This document shows, piece by piece, positions 1 through 8,087 of a stretch of DNA of 64,000 nt. This DNA is from Desulfosarcina widdelii (GTDB lineage Bacteria > Desulfobacterota > Desulfobacteria > Desulfobacterales > Desulfosarcinaceae), in NCBI RefSeq assembly GCF_009688965.1, contig NZ_AP021875.1, positions 5,828,001 to 5,892,000 of the forward strand, written 5' to 3'. Under the pieces are notes generated by a model. It was not told the DNA's origin. It saw only the letters and a list, made by a program, of their open reading frames with translations, and did not search any database. A program made the translations under genes and the position numbers. The number at the start of each line of letters is the position of its first letter. Position 1 is the stretch's first letter.

Positions 1-2
1 TG

Positions 3-1100
3 GTAAAGGTCGGCAGCAATGTGCTGACTGCCGAGGCCGGCCTGAACATCAATGCCATCCAATCCATCAGCAGTCAGATCTGCCGTCTGCTGGATCAGGG
101 AATCCAGATTATCCTGGTTTCTTCCGGGGCCATGGCCTCGGGTATGAAGAAAATGGCCTTTTCCCGGCGGCCCGAGGCCATCCCCAAACGCCAGGCCATT
201 TCCGCCATCGGGCAGGCCGATCTCATCCGGGAGTGGGAAAAGGCCTTTGAGCGTTTCGGGTACAAGGTCGCCCAGATTCTGCTCACCAGCGAGGATCTGG
301 CCAGCCGCAAACGCTACCTCAATGCCCGCAATACCATGAACACCCTGCTTGAATGGCAGGTGGTGCCCATTATCAACGAAAACGACACCGTCATGGTCGA
401 GGAGATCAAGCTGGGCGACAACGACAACCTGGCTGCCATGATTGCACTGTTGCTGGATGCGGATATTTTTTTCAACCTGACCGACATCGACGGCCTGTAC
501 GACAAGGACCCCCGGGTTCATGGCGACGCCCGCCTGATTCCACGGGTGGCCACCTACAGCCGGGACATCGAGAAGTTTGCCGGCGACATCCCCGGTGCCC
601 TGGGAACCGGAGGCATGCTCAGCAAGCTCAAGGCAGCCCGCAAAGTCACGTCCTCGGGGATTCCCATGGTGATTGCCCAGGGTTACCGGTCGGACATCCT
701 TATCCGCCTGGCCGCCGGCGAGCCTCAAGGCACCTTTTTTGTACCCCGGGAACGCAAACTCAACCGCAAGAAATGCTGGATCGGATACACGGTGAATCCC
801 CAGGGGTGTTTGCGGGTGGACGCCGGGGCCGCCAGGGCGCTGCTTCGCAACGGCAAAAGCCTGCTGCCCAGCGGCATTGTCGACGTTCAGGGGCAGTTTT
901 CGGTCGGCGCTGCCGTGAGTGTGGTGGATGACCAGGGGCAGATGATCGGCAACGGGCTGGTGAATTACAACGCCAGGGATATCCGCGCCATCATGGGAAT
1001 CAAGAGCAGTCAGATCAAGGATCGACTGGGGCAGAAAACTTACGACGAGGTGATTCATAGGGACAACCTGGTGATCACCGGTGAAAAAGAGCAGCGCTGA
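3..1100 (+). CDS. proB: Glutamate 5-kinase, 5' end cut by window edge
   Basis: Phosphorylates L-glutamate to gamma-glutamyl phosphate, the first step of proline synthesis in the cytoplasm. The frame is open from the window edge and reads VKVGSNVLTAEAG, the glycine-rich phosphate loop near the N-terminus of amino-acid kinases, so only about ten residues are missing and the GTG at 21 is not the true start. The body carries the kinase motifs KLGDNDNLAAMIA and GTGGMLSKLKAA. The last third (from about residue 275) is a PUA domain, as in full-length ProB. The stop lies just before the proA ribosome site, so the two genes are almost certainly one operon. Family and pathway are known; only the exact start is unseen. 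Confidence 0.95.
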   Translation, partial: VKVGSNVLTAEAGLNINAIQSISSQICRLLDQGIQIILVSSGAMASGMKKMAFSRRPEAIPKRQAISAIGQADLIREWEKAFERFGYKVAQILLTSEDLASRKRYLNARNTMNTLLEWQVVPIINENDTVMVEEIKLGDNDNLAAMIALLLDADIFFNLTDIDGLYDKDPRVHGDARLIPRVATYSRDIEKFAGDIPGALGTGGMLSKLKAARKVTSSGIPMVIAQGYRSDILIRLAAGEPQGTFFVPRERKLNRKKCWIGYTVNPQGCLRVDAGAARALLRNGKSLLPSGIVDVQGQFSVGAAVSVVDDQGQMIGNGLVNYNARDIRAIMGIKSSQIKDRLGQKTYDEVIHRDNLVITGEKEQR

Positions 1101-1110
1101 GGAGGGAATC

Positions 1111-2367
1111 ATGACCATCGAGCAGACCATCTTGCAAATGGCCCGGGACGCCAAAAAAGCCGCTTCCGTTCTGGGGCGGTGCGACACGACGCGCAAGAAC
1201 CGGACCCTCCTGACAATGGCCGACCTGCTGGAACAGCAGGCGGATGTCGTTTTTCGCGAGAACCGCAAAGACCTGGAACGGGCCGAGGCGGCGGGACTTT
1301 CCGCGGCCATGGTGGATCGGCTCAGGGTGGATGATAAAACCATTGCCTCCATGGCCGGTGGGCTTCGCGAAGTGGCGGGTTATGATGATCCGGTGGGTAC
1401 CATGGGGCCGACGCGGATGCGTCCAAACGGGCTGCGCGTGGCCCGTATGCGGATTCCGCTGGGCGTCATCGGTATTATTTACGAATCGCGGCCCAATGTC
1501 ACCATCGACGCGGCGGGTCTCTGCCTGAAGTCCGGCAATGCCGTGATCCTGCGGGGCGGTTCTGAAGCCATCGCCTCCAACCAGGCCCTTGCCCGAATCA
1601 TCGCCCAGGCCCTGGAGTCGACCGGCCTGCCGCCCCAGGCGGCCCAGGTGGTGCCCACCGAGGACCGTGCGGCCGTAAATGCCCTGTTGGCCCAGGAGGA
1701 ATTCGTCGATCTGATCATCCCGCGGGGCGGGGAGGGATTGATCCGGTTTGTGGTGGAGCATTCCAAAATTCCTGTGCTCAAGCACTACAAAGGGGTTTGC
1801 CACGTGTTTGTGGACGAATCGGCCGATCTGGAGATGGCCATGGATATTGCTTTTAATGCCAAGGTCCAACGTCCGGGGGTGTGCAATGCCATGGAGACCC
1901 TGCTGATTCATCGTCAGGTGGCGGGGGATTTTTTGCCCGCCATGGCCCGGCGATTCGCAGAGGCCGGTGTCGAACTGCGCGGCTGTCCCGACACCTGTGC
2001 CCTTTTGCCCGAGGCCAAACCGGCTGAAGAGGCGGACTGGCCGGCGGAATACCTGAACCTGACCCTGGCGGTAAAGGTTGTCGCGGACATGGACGCGGCC
2101 ATGACTCACATCGACCAATACGGTTCAAACCATACGGAAGCCATCGTCACCAGCCATTATGGACGCGCTCAGCGTTTTCAACGAGAAGTGGATGCCTCGG
2201 TGGTACTGGTCAACGCTTCCACCCGGTTCAACGACGGAGGCCAATTGGGCCTGGGCGCGGAAATGGGTATCAGCACTTCCAAGTTGCACGCCTTCGGACC
2301 CATGGGGCTGGAGGAGTTGACCACGAAGAAGTTTGTGGTGAGCGGCGAAGGCCAAATCAGAGAATAA
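1111..2367 (+). CDS. proA: Gamma-glutamyl phosphate reductase
   Basis: NADPH-dependent reductase that converts gamma-glutamyl phosphate to glutamate semialdehyde, the second step of proline synthesis and the partner of ProB. The protein is 418 aa, the usual family length. It has the aldehyde-dehydrogenase-like nucleotide region (LRGGSEAIASNQ) and the catalytic cysteine in QRPGVCNAMETLL. An open frame extends upstream to 1081, overlapping proB. I chose ATG 1111 because GAGGAGG sits directly in front of it and MTIEQTILQMARDAKKA is the usual N-terminus. It lies 10 bases after the proB stop, so co-transcription and probably complex formation with ProB are likely. Confidence 0.96.
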   Translation: MTIEQTILQMARDAKKAASVLGRCDTTRKNRTLLTMADLLEQQADVVFRENRKDLERAEAAGLSAAMVDRLRVDDKTIASMAGGLREVAGYDDPVGTMGPTRMRPNGLRVARMRIPLGVIGIIYESRPNVTIDAAGLCLKSGNAVILRGGSEAIASNQALARIIAQALESTGLPPQAAQVVPTEDRAAVNALLAQEEFVDLIIPRGGEGLIRFVVEHSKIPVLKHYKGVCHVFVDESADLEMAMDIAFNAKVQRPGVCNAMETLLIHRQVAGDFLPAMARRFAEAGVELRGCPDTCALLPEAKPAEEADWPAEYLNLTLAVKVVADMDAAMTHIDQYGSNHTEAIVTSHYGRAQRFQREVDASVVLVNASTRFNDGGQLGLGAEMGISTSKLHAFGPMGLEELTTKKFVVSGEGQIRE

Positions 2368-2370
2368 CGC

Positions 2371-2495
2371 CGACGGGTCCGTAAAGCGCCCGATATCTTC
2401 GTTACGCAAATCCCCCGTCAGTGCGAAGTACCCGATGTACGCCTCCTTCCTCGGGATTTGCAAGCTTTGATCTCGAACCCTTTACGAACCCATCG
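2371..2495. repeat. Imperfect palindromic intergenic element between proA and nadD
   Basis: The proA-nadD gap is filled by nested inverted repeats. The outer arms are 2371-2386 and 2480-2495 (14 of 16 positions pair; core GGGTCCGTAAAG against CTTTACGAACCC). The inner arms are GCAAATCCC (2406-2414) and GGGATTTGC (2453-2461). The whole could fold as a hairpin of about 125 nt. There is no T-run, so it is not a standard terminator, and no credible coding frame. It looks like a dispersed REP/MITE-type intergenic element, but only one copy is visible here, so that class is inferred. Confidence 0.6.
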
Positions 2496-2554
2496 AAGAC
2501 ACCATTTCTCCATGGTCCAATGCGTTTTTAGACAGGCAAAACCCGGTAGCGGAT

Positions 2555-3220
2555 ATGCGTGCAGGACTTTTCGGCGGAACGTTCAATCCGATCCACAAGG
2601 GACACCTGATGGTGGCCGAACAGGTGGTCGAACGGTTTTTTCTGGATCGCCTCTACATCATTCCCTGCCGCGAGCCGCCGCACAAATCCCCGGACTACCT
2701 GGCTCCGGCGACGGATCGCGTTCGTATGGTCCGGCTGGCTTTGCCCGGCGATTCCCGGTATCGTCTGTCCGAGGTTGAGATCCGCCGCAGCGGACCTTCC
2801 TACACCATCGATACGGTGACCCATTTCGCAGCCGCAGTCGTACCCGGCGCCACCCTGTTTCTGGTGATGGGAATGGACGCATTCCTGGAAATCCACACCT
2901 GGAAACGCTGGCTTGAATTGTTCGAACGGGTGCAGCTTGTGGTGGTGACCCGTCAGTTGGACGGGGAAAGTGACGCCGATGCCGACCGGTCGATAATGGA
3001 CGGGTGTATCCGGGCACGATTGCCCGGCGAATATACCTACGACGAAAAAAAAAGCTGCTGGCAAAATGTCCACGGGGCCTGCATCCACCTGCTGGAAACC
3101 CTTCCGGTAGCCGTTTCGTCCAGCCAGGTGCGCCGGCGGATCAAGGCGGGGAGACCCATTGCCAACCTTGTGCCTCCGGCCGTGAAGGCCTATATTGAAG
3201 AAAAGGAATTGTATCGATGA
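2555..3220 (+). CDS. nadD: Nicotinate-nucleotide adenylyltransferase
   Basis: Transfers AMP from ATP to nicotinate mononucleotide, giving deamido-NAD, in the cytosolic NAD pathway. The 221-aa protein opens with GLFGGTFNPIHKGHL, the nucleotidyltransferase signature with its HxGH-type motif (H-K-G-H). Near the C-terminus it has VSSSQVRRRI, matching the ISSTxxR phosphate-binding motif. Start ATG 2555 places this signature at the very N-terminus, as usual. It overlaps the following rsfS start by four bases (ATGA), which supports translational coupling. The order proA-nadD-rsfS-gpmI is a familiar arrangement in deltaproteobacteria. Confidence 0.95.
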   Translation: MRAGLFGGTFNPIHKGHLMVAEQVVERFFLDRLYIIPCREPPHKSPDYLAPATDRVRMVRLALPGDSRYRLSEVEIRRSGPSYTIDTVTHFAAAVVPGATLFLVMGMDAFLEIHTWKRWLELFERVQLVVVTRQLDGESDADADRSIMDGCIRARLPGEYTYDEKKSCWQNVHGACIHLLETLPVAVSSSQVRRRIKAGRPIANLVPPAVKAYIEEKELYR

Positions 3221-3636
3221 CCCCGACAAACGATGCGGAACTGGACCTATATGTCAAGGCGGCCCTGGGAAAAAAAGCCAGGGATCCGGTTCTGCTGGAT
3301 GTAAGCCGTCTGACCAGCCTGGCGGATGCGTTTCTCATCTGCCACGGGACCTCCAACCGTCAGGTGAGCGCCATCGCCGACCACATTCGACGGAGCCTGA
3401 AGAAACAGGGCATCAAGCCCCTGAGCATCGATGGTGCCAAAGAAGGCCAATGGGTGCTCATGGATTACGGTCATGTGGTGATTCATGTTTTTTATGAAAG
3501 CACCCGCAGCTTCTACAACCTGGAAGAACTGTGGTCCGATGCCCGGCGGATACGAACGGAAAGCATGCAGCAGGCGGTGGACGATGGCGGTGGCGATATG
3601 GACGACGAGTTGGACGAATCGATATTTATCGATTAG
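3217..3636 (+). CDS. rsfS: Ribosomal silencing factor RsfS
   Basis: Binds ribosomal protein L14 on the 50S subunit and blocks subunit joining when nutrients are short. At 139 aa it has the expected size. It shows the family core: VLLDVSRLTSLADAFLICHG, then SNRQVSAIADHI, then GAKEGQWVLMDYGHVVIHVF and YYNLEELW-like FYNLEELWSDA. The last 20 residues form an acidic tail (DDGGGDMDDELDESIFID) beyond the conserved domain. It overlaps nadD by four bases, the common nadD-rsfS pairing. Identification by family pattern is secure; no function beyond the family's is implied. Confidence 0.93.
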   Translation: MTPTNDAELDLYVKAALGKKARDPVLLDVSRLTSLADAFLICHGTSNRQVSAIADHIRRSLKKQGIKPLSIDGAKEGQWVLMDYGHVVIHVFYESTRSFYNLEELWSDARRIRTESMQQAVDDGGGDMDDELDESIFID

Positions 3637-3717
3637 GGCCGTCCTCCAGACGGTGCTCCCGGCGGTGTGATTGGTCGTCGCAGTATTGAATAACCGGTTT
3701 TTTTTCGAGGTGAGATT

Positions 3718-5262
3718 ATGACGAATAAAAAAACGCACATGCTGATCATTCTTGACGGCTGGGGCATTGGTGAAAATGAGCCCACCAATGCCGTGCTGGC
3801 TGCCGACACCCCTTGCCTGGACCGGCTTGTATCCACCTATCCTTCCACCCAACTTCGATGCTCTGGACAGGATGTGGGACTGCCGGCCGGCATCATGGGC
3901 AACAGCGAGGTCGGGCACATGAACCTCGGGGCCGGACGGGTGGTCTATCAGGACCTGGTGCGCATCGACAAGGCCATCGAAGAGGGATCGTTTTTCGAAA
4001 ACGCCCAACTTTCTTCAGCTATGGAGGGCGTGGCGGCCCGCGGCGGGGCCCTGCATCTCATGGGACTGGTTTCGGACGGCGGTGTGCACAGCCAGCTCAC
4101 CCATTTGTTCGCTCTTCTTAAAATGGCCCGAAAGAAGGGATTGTCCAAAGTTTTTGTCCACGCCATCCTCGACGGGCGGGACACCCCGCCGGACAGTGGG
4201 GCCGGCTATCTATCTCAGCTTCAGGACCGGATCCAGACAATCGGCACCGGTGCGATCGCCACGGTCTGCGGCCGTTTTTTTGCCATGGACCGTGACAAAC
4301 GCTGGGATCGGGTGGAAAAAGCCTACCGATTGTACACTTCAGGGGATGGGCAACGGGTGTCCGACCCGGTTGCCGCCGTTAAAGACGCATACAGCCGCAA
4401 GGAGACCGACGAATTCGTTCAGCCCCTGTCCGTGGTCGACGAAGCCGGTCAGCCGGTGGGGCCCGTCAGGGACGGAGACGGGGTGGTTTTCTTCAATTTC
4501 AGGGCGGATCGTGCCCGGGAAATCACCCGGGCGTTTACCGAAAAAGGGTTCGACGGGTTCGCACGGCAGGTCGTGCCGGATCTTGCCGGATACACCACCA
4601 TGACATTGTACGACGAAACCTTCGACCTTCCAGTGGCTTTCGGTCCGGTTCATCTGGAGATGATTCTGGGCGAAGTGGTCAGTCGTCACGGATTGAAGCA
4701 GTTGCGCATCGCCGAAACCGAAAAATACGCCCACGTGACCTACTTTTTCAACGGAGGTGAGGAAACGCCCTTTGAAAACGAGGACCGCTGCCTGATTCCC
4801 TCTCCACGGGAGGTGGCCACCTACGATCTCAAACCGGAGATGAGCGCCCCCCAGGTGGCCGACGAGGTGGTTGCCCGGCTGGATTCAAACCAATACGATT
4901 TAATCGTACTCAATTTCGCCAACATGGACATGGTGGGGCATACGGGAGTGCTGGAGGCGGCTATCAAGGCCTGCGAAACGGTGGACCGCTGCCTGGAGCG
5001 GGTGCTGGAAAAGCTACTTTCCCAAGGCGGTGCGGCCCTGGTGACAGCCGATCACGGCAATTCTGAAAAAATGGCAGGTCCGGACGGCAAACCTTACACG
5101 GCCCACACCACCAACCCGGTTCGCCTGCTGCTGGTGGACGACAGTCGCAAAGAGGCCCGCCTGCGGGAAGGGCGCCTGGGCGATATTGCGCCCACTTTAA
5201 TGGAGATGATGGGGCTGGAACAACCGGAGCAGATGACCGGTCTAAGTCTGCTGCAATCCTGA
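3718..5262 (+). CDS. gpmI: 2,3-bisphosphoglycerate-independent phosphoglycerate mutase
   Basis: Interconverts 3- and 2-phosphoglycerate in glycolysis/gluconeogenesis using two Mn ions and a phosphoserine intermediate. Length (514 aa) is typical of iPGM. The N-terminal MLIILDGWGIGENEP metal-binding segment and the phosphorylated serine region GNSEVGHMNLGAGRVVYQD are present. So are the second-domain motifs ILDGRDTPPDS, FFNFRADRAREI and VTADHGNSEKM. It starts at ATG 3718 after TCGAGGTGAGATT, a good ribosome site, 81 bases beyond rsfS. It is probably the last gene of the proB-proA-nadD-rsfS transcription unit, though the gap could hold its own promoter. Confidence 0.96.
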   Translation: MTNKKTHMLIILDGWGIGENEPTNAVLAADTPCLDRLVSTYPSTQLRCSGQDVGLPAGIMGNSEVGHMNLGAGRVVYQDLVRIDKAIEEGSFFENAQLSSAMEGVAARGGALHLMGLVSDGGVHSQLTHLFALLKMARKKGLSKVFVHAILDGRDTPPDSGAGYLSQLQDRIQTIGTGAIATVCGRFFAMDRDKRWDRVEKAYRLYTSGDGQRVSDPVAAVKDAYSRKETDEFVQPLSVVDEAGQPVGPVRDGDGVVFFNFRADRAREITRAFTEKGFDGFARQVVPDLAGYTTMTLYDETFDLPVAFGPVHLEMILGEVVSRHGLKQLRIAETEKYAHVTYFFNGGEETPFENEDRCLIPSPREVATYDLKPEMSAPQVADEVVARLDSNQYDLIVLNFANMDMVGHTGVLEAAIKACETVDRCLERVLEKLLSQGGAALVTADHGNSEKMAGPDGKPYTAHTTNPVRLLLVDDSRKEARLREGRLGDIAPTLMEMMGLEQPEQMTGLSLLQS

Positions 5263-5328
5263 TTCACACGATTCGAGGACCGAGTATTCCGCGCGTTGCT
5301 GCGATCCGCATGCTTTTCAGAAAAAGTT

Positions 5329-5862
5329 TCAGCCGGCGGACAGGGCAATATCGACATTCAACTCGTCGGCTACTTCGACCAGACCTTCTTCCAGAGTAGT
5401 CATGGCGGTGCCTTCGGGAATCTGAACCCGAATATCCATCACATACATGGCGGTGCCGCTTTCCGGAGAGGGTTTGACGCTGGACCTGAGGTCCACGATA
5501 TTGACTCCCTTGAGCGATAGAAATCGGCTGATTTTATAAACGATACCCGAGTGATCCAACCCTTCCACGTGCAGGGATCGGGTGAAAAATCCATTGGTAG
5601 GTTTCGCTTCCCGGGGCTCCAAGGGTCGCAGGAAGGCGGAAATGTTTTTCTCCAGTTCCAGGCGGCGGCAGGCTTTGGAAAGGGGGGCGGCAACATCCGC
5701 CGACTCGGCGGTAAACAGAAGGATCAGGGTGAATTCTCCGGCCAGCAAGGTCATGGAGGTGTCTTCTAGTTTGCAGCCGTTTTCAAAAAGAATTTCGGTG
5801 ACATCGGCGGCAATGCCGGGTCGGTCCTTGCCAAAAGCGGTCATGATGAATCGTTGCGTCAT
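5329..5862 (-). CDS. GcvR-like protein with two ACT domains
   Basis: A 177-aa protein made of two ACT (amino-acid binding) domains. The first is about residues 4-85 (FIMTAFGKDRPGIAADVTEI), the second about 95-170 (RSLHVEGLDHSGIVYKISRF). This is the layout of the glycine cleavage system repressor GcvR and its relatives. The DRPGI and DHSGI turns are where ACT domains bind their ligand. No gcv genes are nearby, so a role in glycine cleavage is not shown by context. It is convergent with gpmI and divergent from recX, so it probably has its own promoter in the 5863-5957 gap. A general amino-acid-sensing regulator is the safest reading. Confidence 0.8.
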   Translation of the reverse strand: MTQRFIMTAFGKDRPGIAADVTEILFENGCKLEDTSMTLLAGEFTLILLFTAESADVAAPLSKACRRLELEKNISAFLRPLEPREAKPTNGFFTRSLHVEGLDHSGIVYKISRFLSLKGVNIVDLRSSVKPSPESGTAMYVMDIRVQIPEGTAMTTLEEGLVEVADELNVDIALSAG

Positions 5863-5957
5863 GGAATCTCCTGTATGCTGGTTTTATCTACCGTTGGCTA
5901 TGCCATTTCCCGTTATCCGTCAAGAGATTGTGCCAAGTTAAAAACAGTATAGCGATA

Positions 5958-6452
5958 ATGAACGACGAAAACCGATCCCGACCGGCCGGTGCGAGGAGGT
6001 CAACGCAATCCGAAGCCTTGCAAAGTGCCTTTCGCATTCTTGCCCGCCGGGACCACACCACGGGTGAGCTGGCGTTGAAGCTTCGCCGTAAGGGATATGA
6101 TCGTAAGGCCGTCGATGGCGCGCTTGAACGCTGCCGGGACCTGGGGTACCTGGACGATGCCCGCACCGCCCGGACGATGGCGGACCATCTGGTCACACGG
6201 GGATATGGCCCCTTGCGGATTCGCCAGGTATTGGTTCAAAAAGGTCTGGAGGAAACCCTGGTCGAACAGGTCATGGCCGAATGCCAAAGTGAAGACGACC
6301 AGGTGCGCGCCGCCCAAAAGGTGTTGGGAAAAAAAACCTCCCGGCTGCATCGGGAAAGTGATCCCTGGAAGCGCCGGCAGATCGCCTACCGGTTTCTGTC
6401 CGCGCGGGGGTTTCCCTCAGCCGTCGTGAACCGGGTGATCGACGATATATAA
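5958..6452 (+). CDS. recX: Regulatory protein RecX
   Basis: RecX binds RecA filaments and limits recombinase activity. The protein has the three-helix repeats of the family: SAFRILARRDHTTGELALKL, then a repeat around CRDLGYLDDARTARTMADHL, then WKRRQIAYRFLSARGFPSAV at the C-terminus. The frame is open back to a TTG at 5928. I prefer ATG 5958, giving 164 aa beginning MNDENRSRP; neither start has a strong ribosome site. No recA is next to it here. The basic, low-complexity N-terminal stretch is common in RecX proteins. Confidence 0.88.
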   Translation: MNDENRSRPAGARRSTQSEALQSAFRILARRDHTTGELALKLRRKGYDRKAVDGALERCRDLGYLDDARTARTMADHLVTRGYGPLRIRQVLVQKGLEETLVEQVMAECQSEDDQVRAAQKVLGKKTSRLHRESDPWKRRQIAYRFLSARGFPSAVVNRVIDDI

Positions 6453-6465
6453 CTTTTTGCGGGGG

Positions 6466-7338
6466 CTACCGGCGCAAGTATGAAAAGTCCGCCTTGGGCC
6501 GCCCCACAAAGCAGGAGCGGGTAAATCCGTAGCGTTTGATGATGGCCAGGGCCTGCCGCGCTTCGGTTAAATTGCTGCCGAAATCGAAGAGCCAGTGGCG
6601 GCCCTCGACAATTTTCCAGCGGTTATTGATTTTGCTGACCCTAATTTTTACCGGATCGAAGGCCACGCAGTCCTCTCCGGCCATCGGGCCTTCCGGGACC
6701 CCGCCTTTGGCCAGCAGATAGGCAAACGATGGATCGAGCCGCCCGACAAAGCAGGAACGGTTCATCCGGTAATGGTTAATGACCTGCAATGCCTTTTGGG
6801 CCGCGACCCGGTCGGACCCGAAATCGAACAGCCAATGGCCGCCGTCAACGATCTTCCACCTTCCGTTGATCTGCTCGAGTCCGATCGTCGAAGAATTGAA
6901 GGCGATGCAATCCTTTCCCCGTTCCGGTTGTGCCTGCGGCAGGGTCCTTGCGGCGGCCTTAACGGTTTTCTTCCGAACCCATCTGGAGCCTTTGAAGCCG
7001 CCGGTGTTTTCCACGGATCGGAGGACGGTGCCCTGATTTTTGACTTCCAGCACCAGCTGCCCGGCTCCGGATGACCGCCCTTTGGGAACGGCGGCCCACT
7101 TACCGGTGATGCGGCCATCAAGGATACTGCCGCTGAACACGTTGGCCCAGGCCGGCTGTCCGCTGTAATCGGCTTCGCCGTACCAGTGAAGCTCTCTGCC
7201 GATCTGGCGCAGGTAGTAGGTTCCCCCGTCGTTGCAGGACCAACTGCCGGTCAGGTTCGCCCAGGCCGTCGCTATCGGTATCGCCGCCAGGACGATGGCC
7301 GTCAGCAGGGTCACTTTCATGCGGCAGCATGTATTCAT
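6466..7338 (-). CDS. Secreted protein with two ~70-aa cysteine-containing repeats
   Basis: A 290-aa exported protein of unknown function. A signal peptide (MKVTLLTAIVLAAIPIATAWA) lies near the N-terminus. A middle region of about 100 residues follows (LTGSWSCNDGGTYYLRQIG...), resembling a small beta-rich module. Two tandem copies of one domain make up the C-terminal half. They run from KDCIAF to FVGRLDPSFAYLL and from EDCVAF to FVGRPKADFSYLRR, with shared NGRWKIVDGGHWLFDFGS/NNRWKIVEGRHWLFDFGS. Each repeat has one Cys near each end, which could form a disulfide. ATG 7338 is chosen because GAGG stands 10 bases upstream. It starts 8 bases after the selenoprotein stop, so the two are one operon. 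Confidence 0.75.
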   Translation of the reverse strand: MNTCCRMKVTLLTAIVLAAIPIATAWANLTGSWSCNDGGTYYLRQIGRELHWYGEADYSGQPAWANVFSGSILDGRITGKWAAVPKGRSSGAGQLVLEVKNQGTVLRSVENTGGFKGSRWVRKKTVKAAARTLPQAQPERGKDCIAFNSSTIGLEQINGRWKIVDGGHWLFDFGSDRVAAQKALQVINHYRMNRSCFVGRLDPSFAYLLAKGGVPEGPMAGEDCVAFDPVKIRVSKINNRWKIVEGRHWLFDFGSNLTEARQALAIIKRYGFTRSCFVGRPKADFSYLRR

Positions 7339-7345
7339 TTTTACA

Positions 7346-7996
7346 TTACCTCGATTCGTTGTTGCTGGATGACCTTCTGATAACGCCGGCCGATGTGAGC
7401 ATGGATTCCAGGGCCTCATAGGACAGGGCGCCCACCAGCCGCCGGTCGCCAACCATGAAGGTCGGCACGACGGTGATTTCCATTTCGCGGCAGCGCTGCC
7501 AATCCCGGTCCACCGCCTCACGATAGGTGCGCCGATCCAGAACCTTTCGGGCCGCTGCGGGGTCCAGGCCGACGCCCTCGCATATCCGGACCAGGATTTC
7601 CGGAAGGGCGATGTTCTCGCCGCGATGAAAATAGGCCAGAAATACGGCCATGTGAAACGCATCGCCCCGCCCCTGGTCCTCGGCCCACTTACCCAGTTCC
7701 TGGGCCAGTCGGCTGTTATAGGTCATCTGCCGGTCGCCGAAAGGCAGGTTCAGCTCCCGGGCGACGCGCATCAGGCGGTCCAGTATGGCGGGGATGTCCA
7801 CCGGCTGCCCGGCGAAAAGGTCCTGCAGGGATCGGCCCTCCTGCGGCGTTTCGGGATGCAGGGGAAATGCCGTCCAGGTGACGGTGATGTCAAAGTTCGC
7901 TTCGAGTTGTTCAATACGCCCGGTACTGAAGTAGCACCACGGTCAGATGTAGTCGGAAAAGATTTCTAATGTAATAAAATCATTATGTTGCGTCAT
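7346..7996 (-). CDS. FrnE/DsbA-like oxidoreductase, probable selenoprotein (in-frame TGA), hybrid 5' end
   Basis: A thioredoxin-fold thiol oxidoreductase of the DsbA/FrnE type, 216 aa if TGA 7945-7943 is read as selenocysteine. The start ATG 7996 follows AAGGA; the frame reads LEIFSDYI, then TGA, then PWCYFSTGRIEQLEANFDIT, and stays open to 7346. The TGA is codon 18 and replaces the first Cys of the CPWC active site (U-P-W-C). A SECIS-like hairpin follows (7910-7930). The C-terminal part has the family's cis-proline region, EITVVPTFMVGDRRLVGALS. No signal peptide is present, so it acts in the cytoplasm. Codons from the att core upstream (to 7996) belong to the integrated element, which has replaced the native start. 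If TGA were not recoded, only a 17-residue peptide would be made; the selA-D genes are not in this window. Confidence 0.8.
7910..7930 (-). promoter_or_regulatory. Candidate bacterial SECIS hairpin
   Basis: Twelve nucleotides after the in-frame UGA the transcript reads UUCAGUAC, then CGGGC, then GUAUUGAA. The arms pair over 8 bp (one G-U), leaving a five-base loop with G at the second position. Loop distance from UGA (20 nt) and a G early in the loop fit the loose consensus for bacterial selenocysteine insertion elements read by SelB. All but the last base lies inside the 47-bp att core, so the hairpin survives both integration and excision. An alternative hairpin (GGUGCU with AGUACC) is closer to the UGA but lacks the loop G. 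Confidence 0.55.
7911..7957. repeat. attL core (47-bp direct repeat, left copy)
   Basis: Identical over 47 bases to 17449-17495. On the minus strand it encodes codons for SDYI, the TGA, PWCYFSTGRI. Outside the core the two copies diverge at once on the gene-3' side. On the gene-5' side they remain similar, differing mainly at third codon positions (TTA GAA ATC TTT against TTG GAA GTC TTC). That is what is expected if the element carries a homologous replacement for the 5' end of its target gene. The crossover itself must lie somewhere inside the core. Confidence 0.9.
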
Positions 7997-8047
7997 CTTT
8001 AATCCTTGTCATTTACCTGAAATTTTAGAAAAAAATGGGTTCAAAAT

Positions 8048-8087
8048 AGTTCCCCAATAGTTCCCCAGGAGCCCTATTCGTTCCCCA
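8048..8087. repeat. Left arm-type repeats (three AGTTCCCCA-like sites)
   Basis: AGTTCCCCA occurs at 8048-8056 and 8059-8067, with the variant CGTTCCCCA at 8079-8087 overlapping the end of the integrase gene. The same three-site set (two AGTTCCCCA, one CGTTCCCCA, in the same order) occurs near the right end at 17362-17394. Paired clusters of short direct repeats flanking the core are the pattern of arm-type binding sites used by lambda-like tyrosine integrases. Binding is inferred. Confidence 0.7.

Noticed and set aside
7922..7939. Alternative SECIS hairpin GGUGCU/AGUACC nearer the UGA
   Set aside because: It is too close to the UGA and its loop (ACUUC) lacks an early G; the 7910-7930 hairpin fits better.
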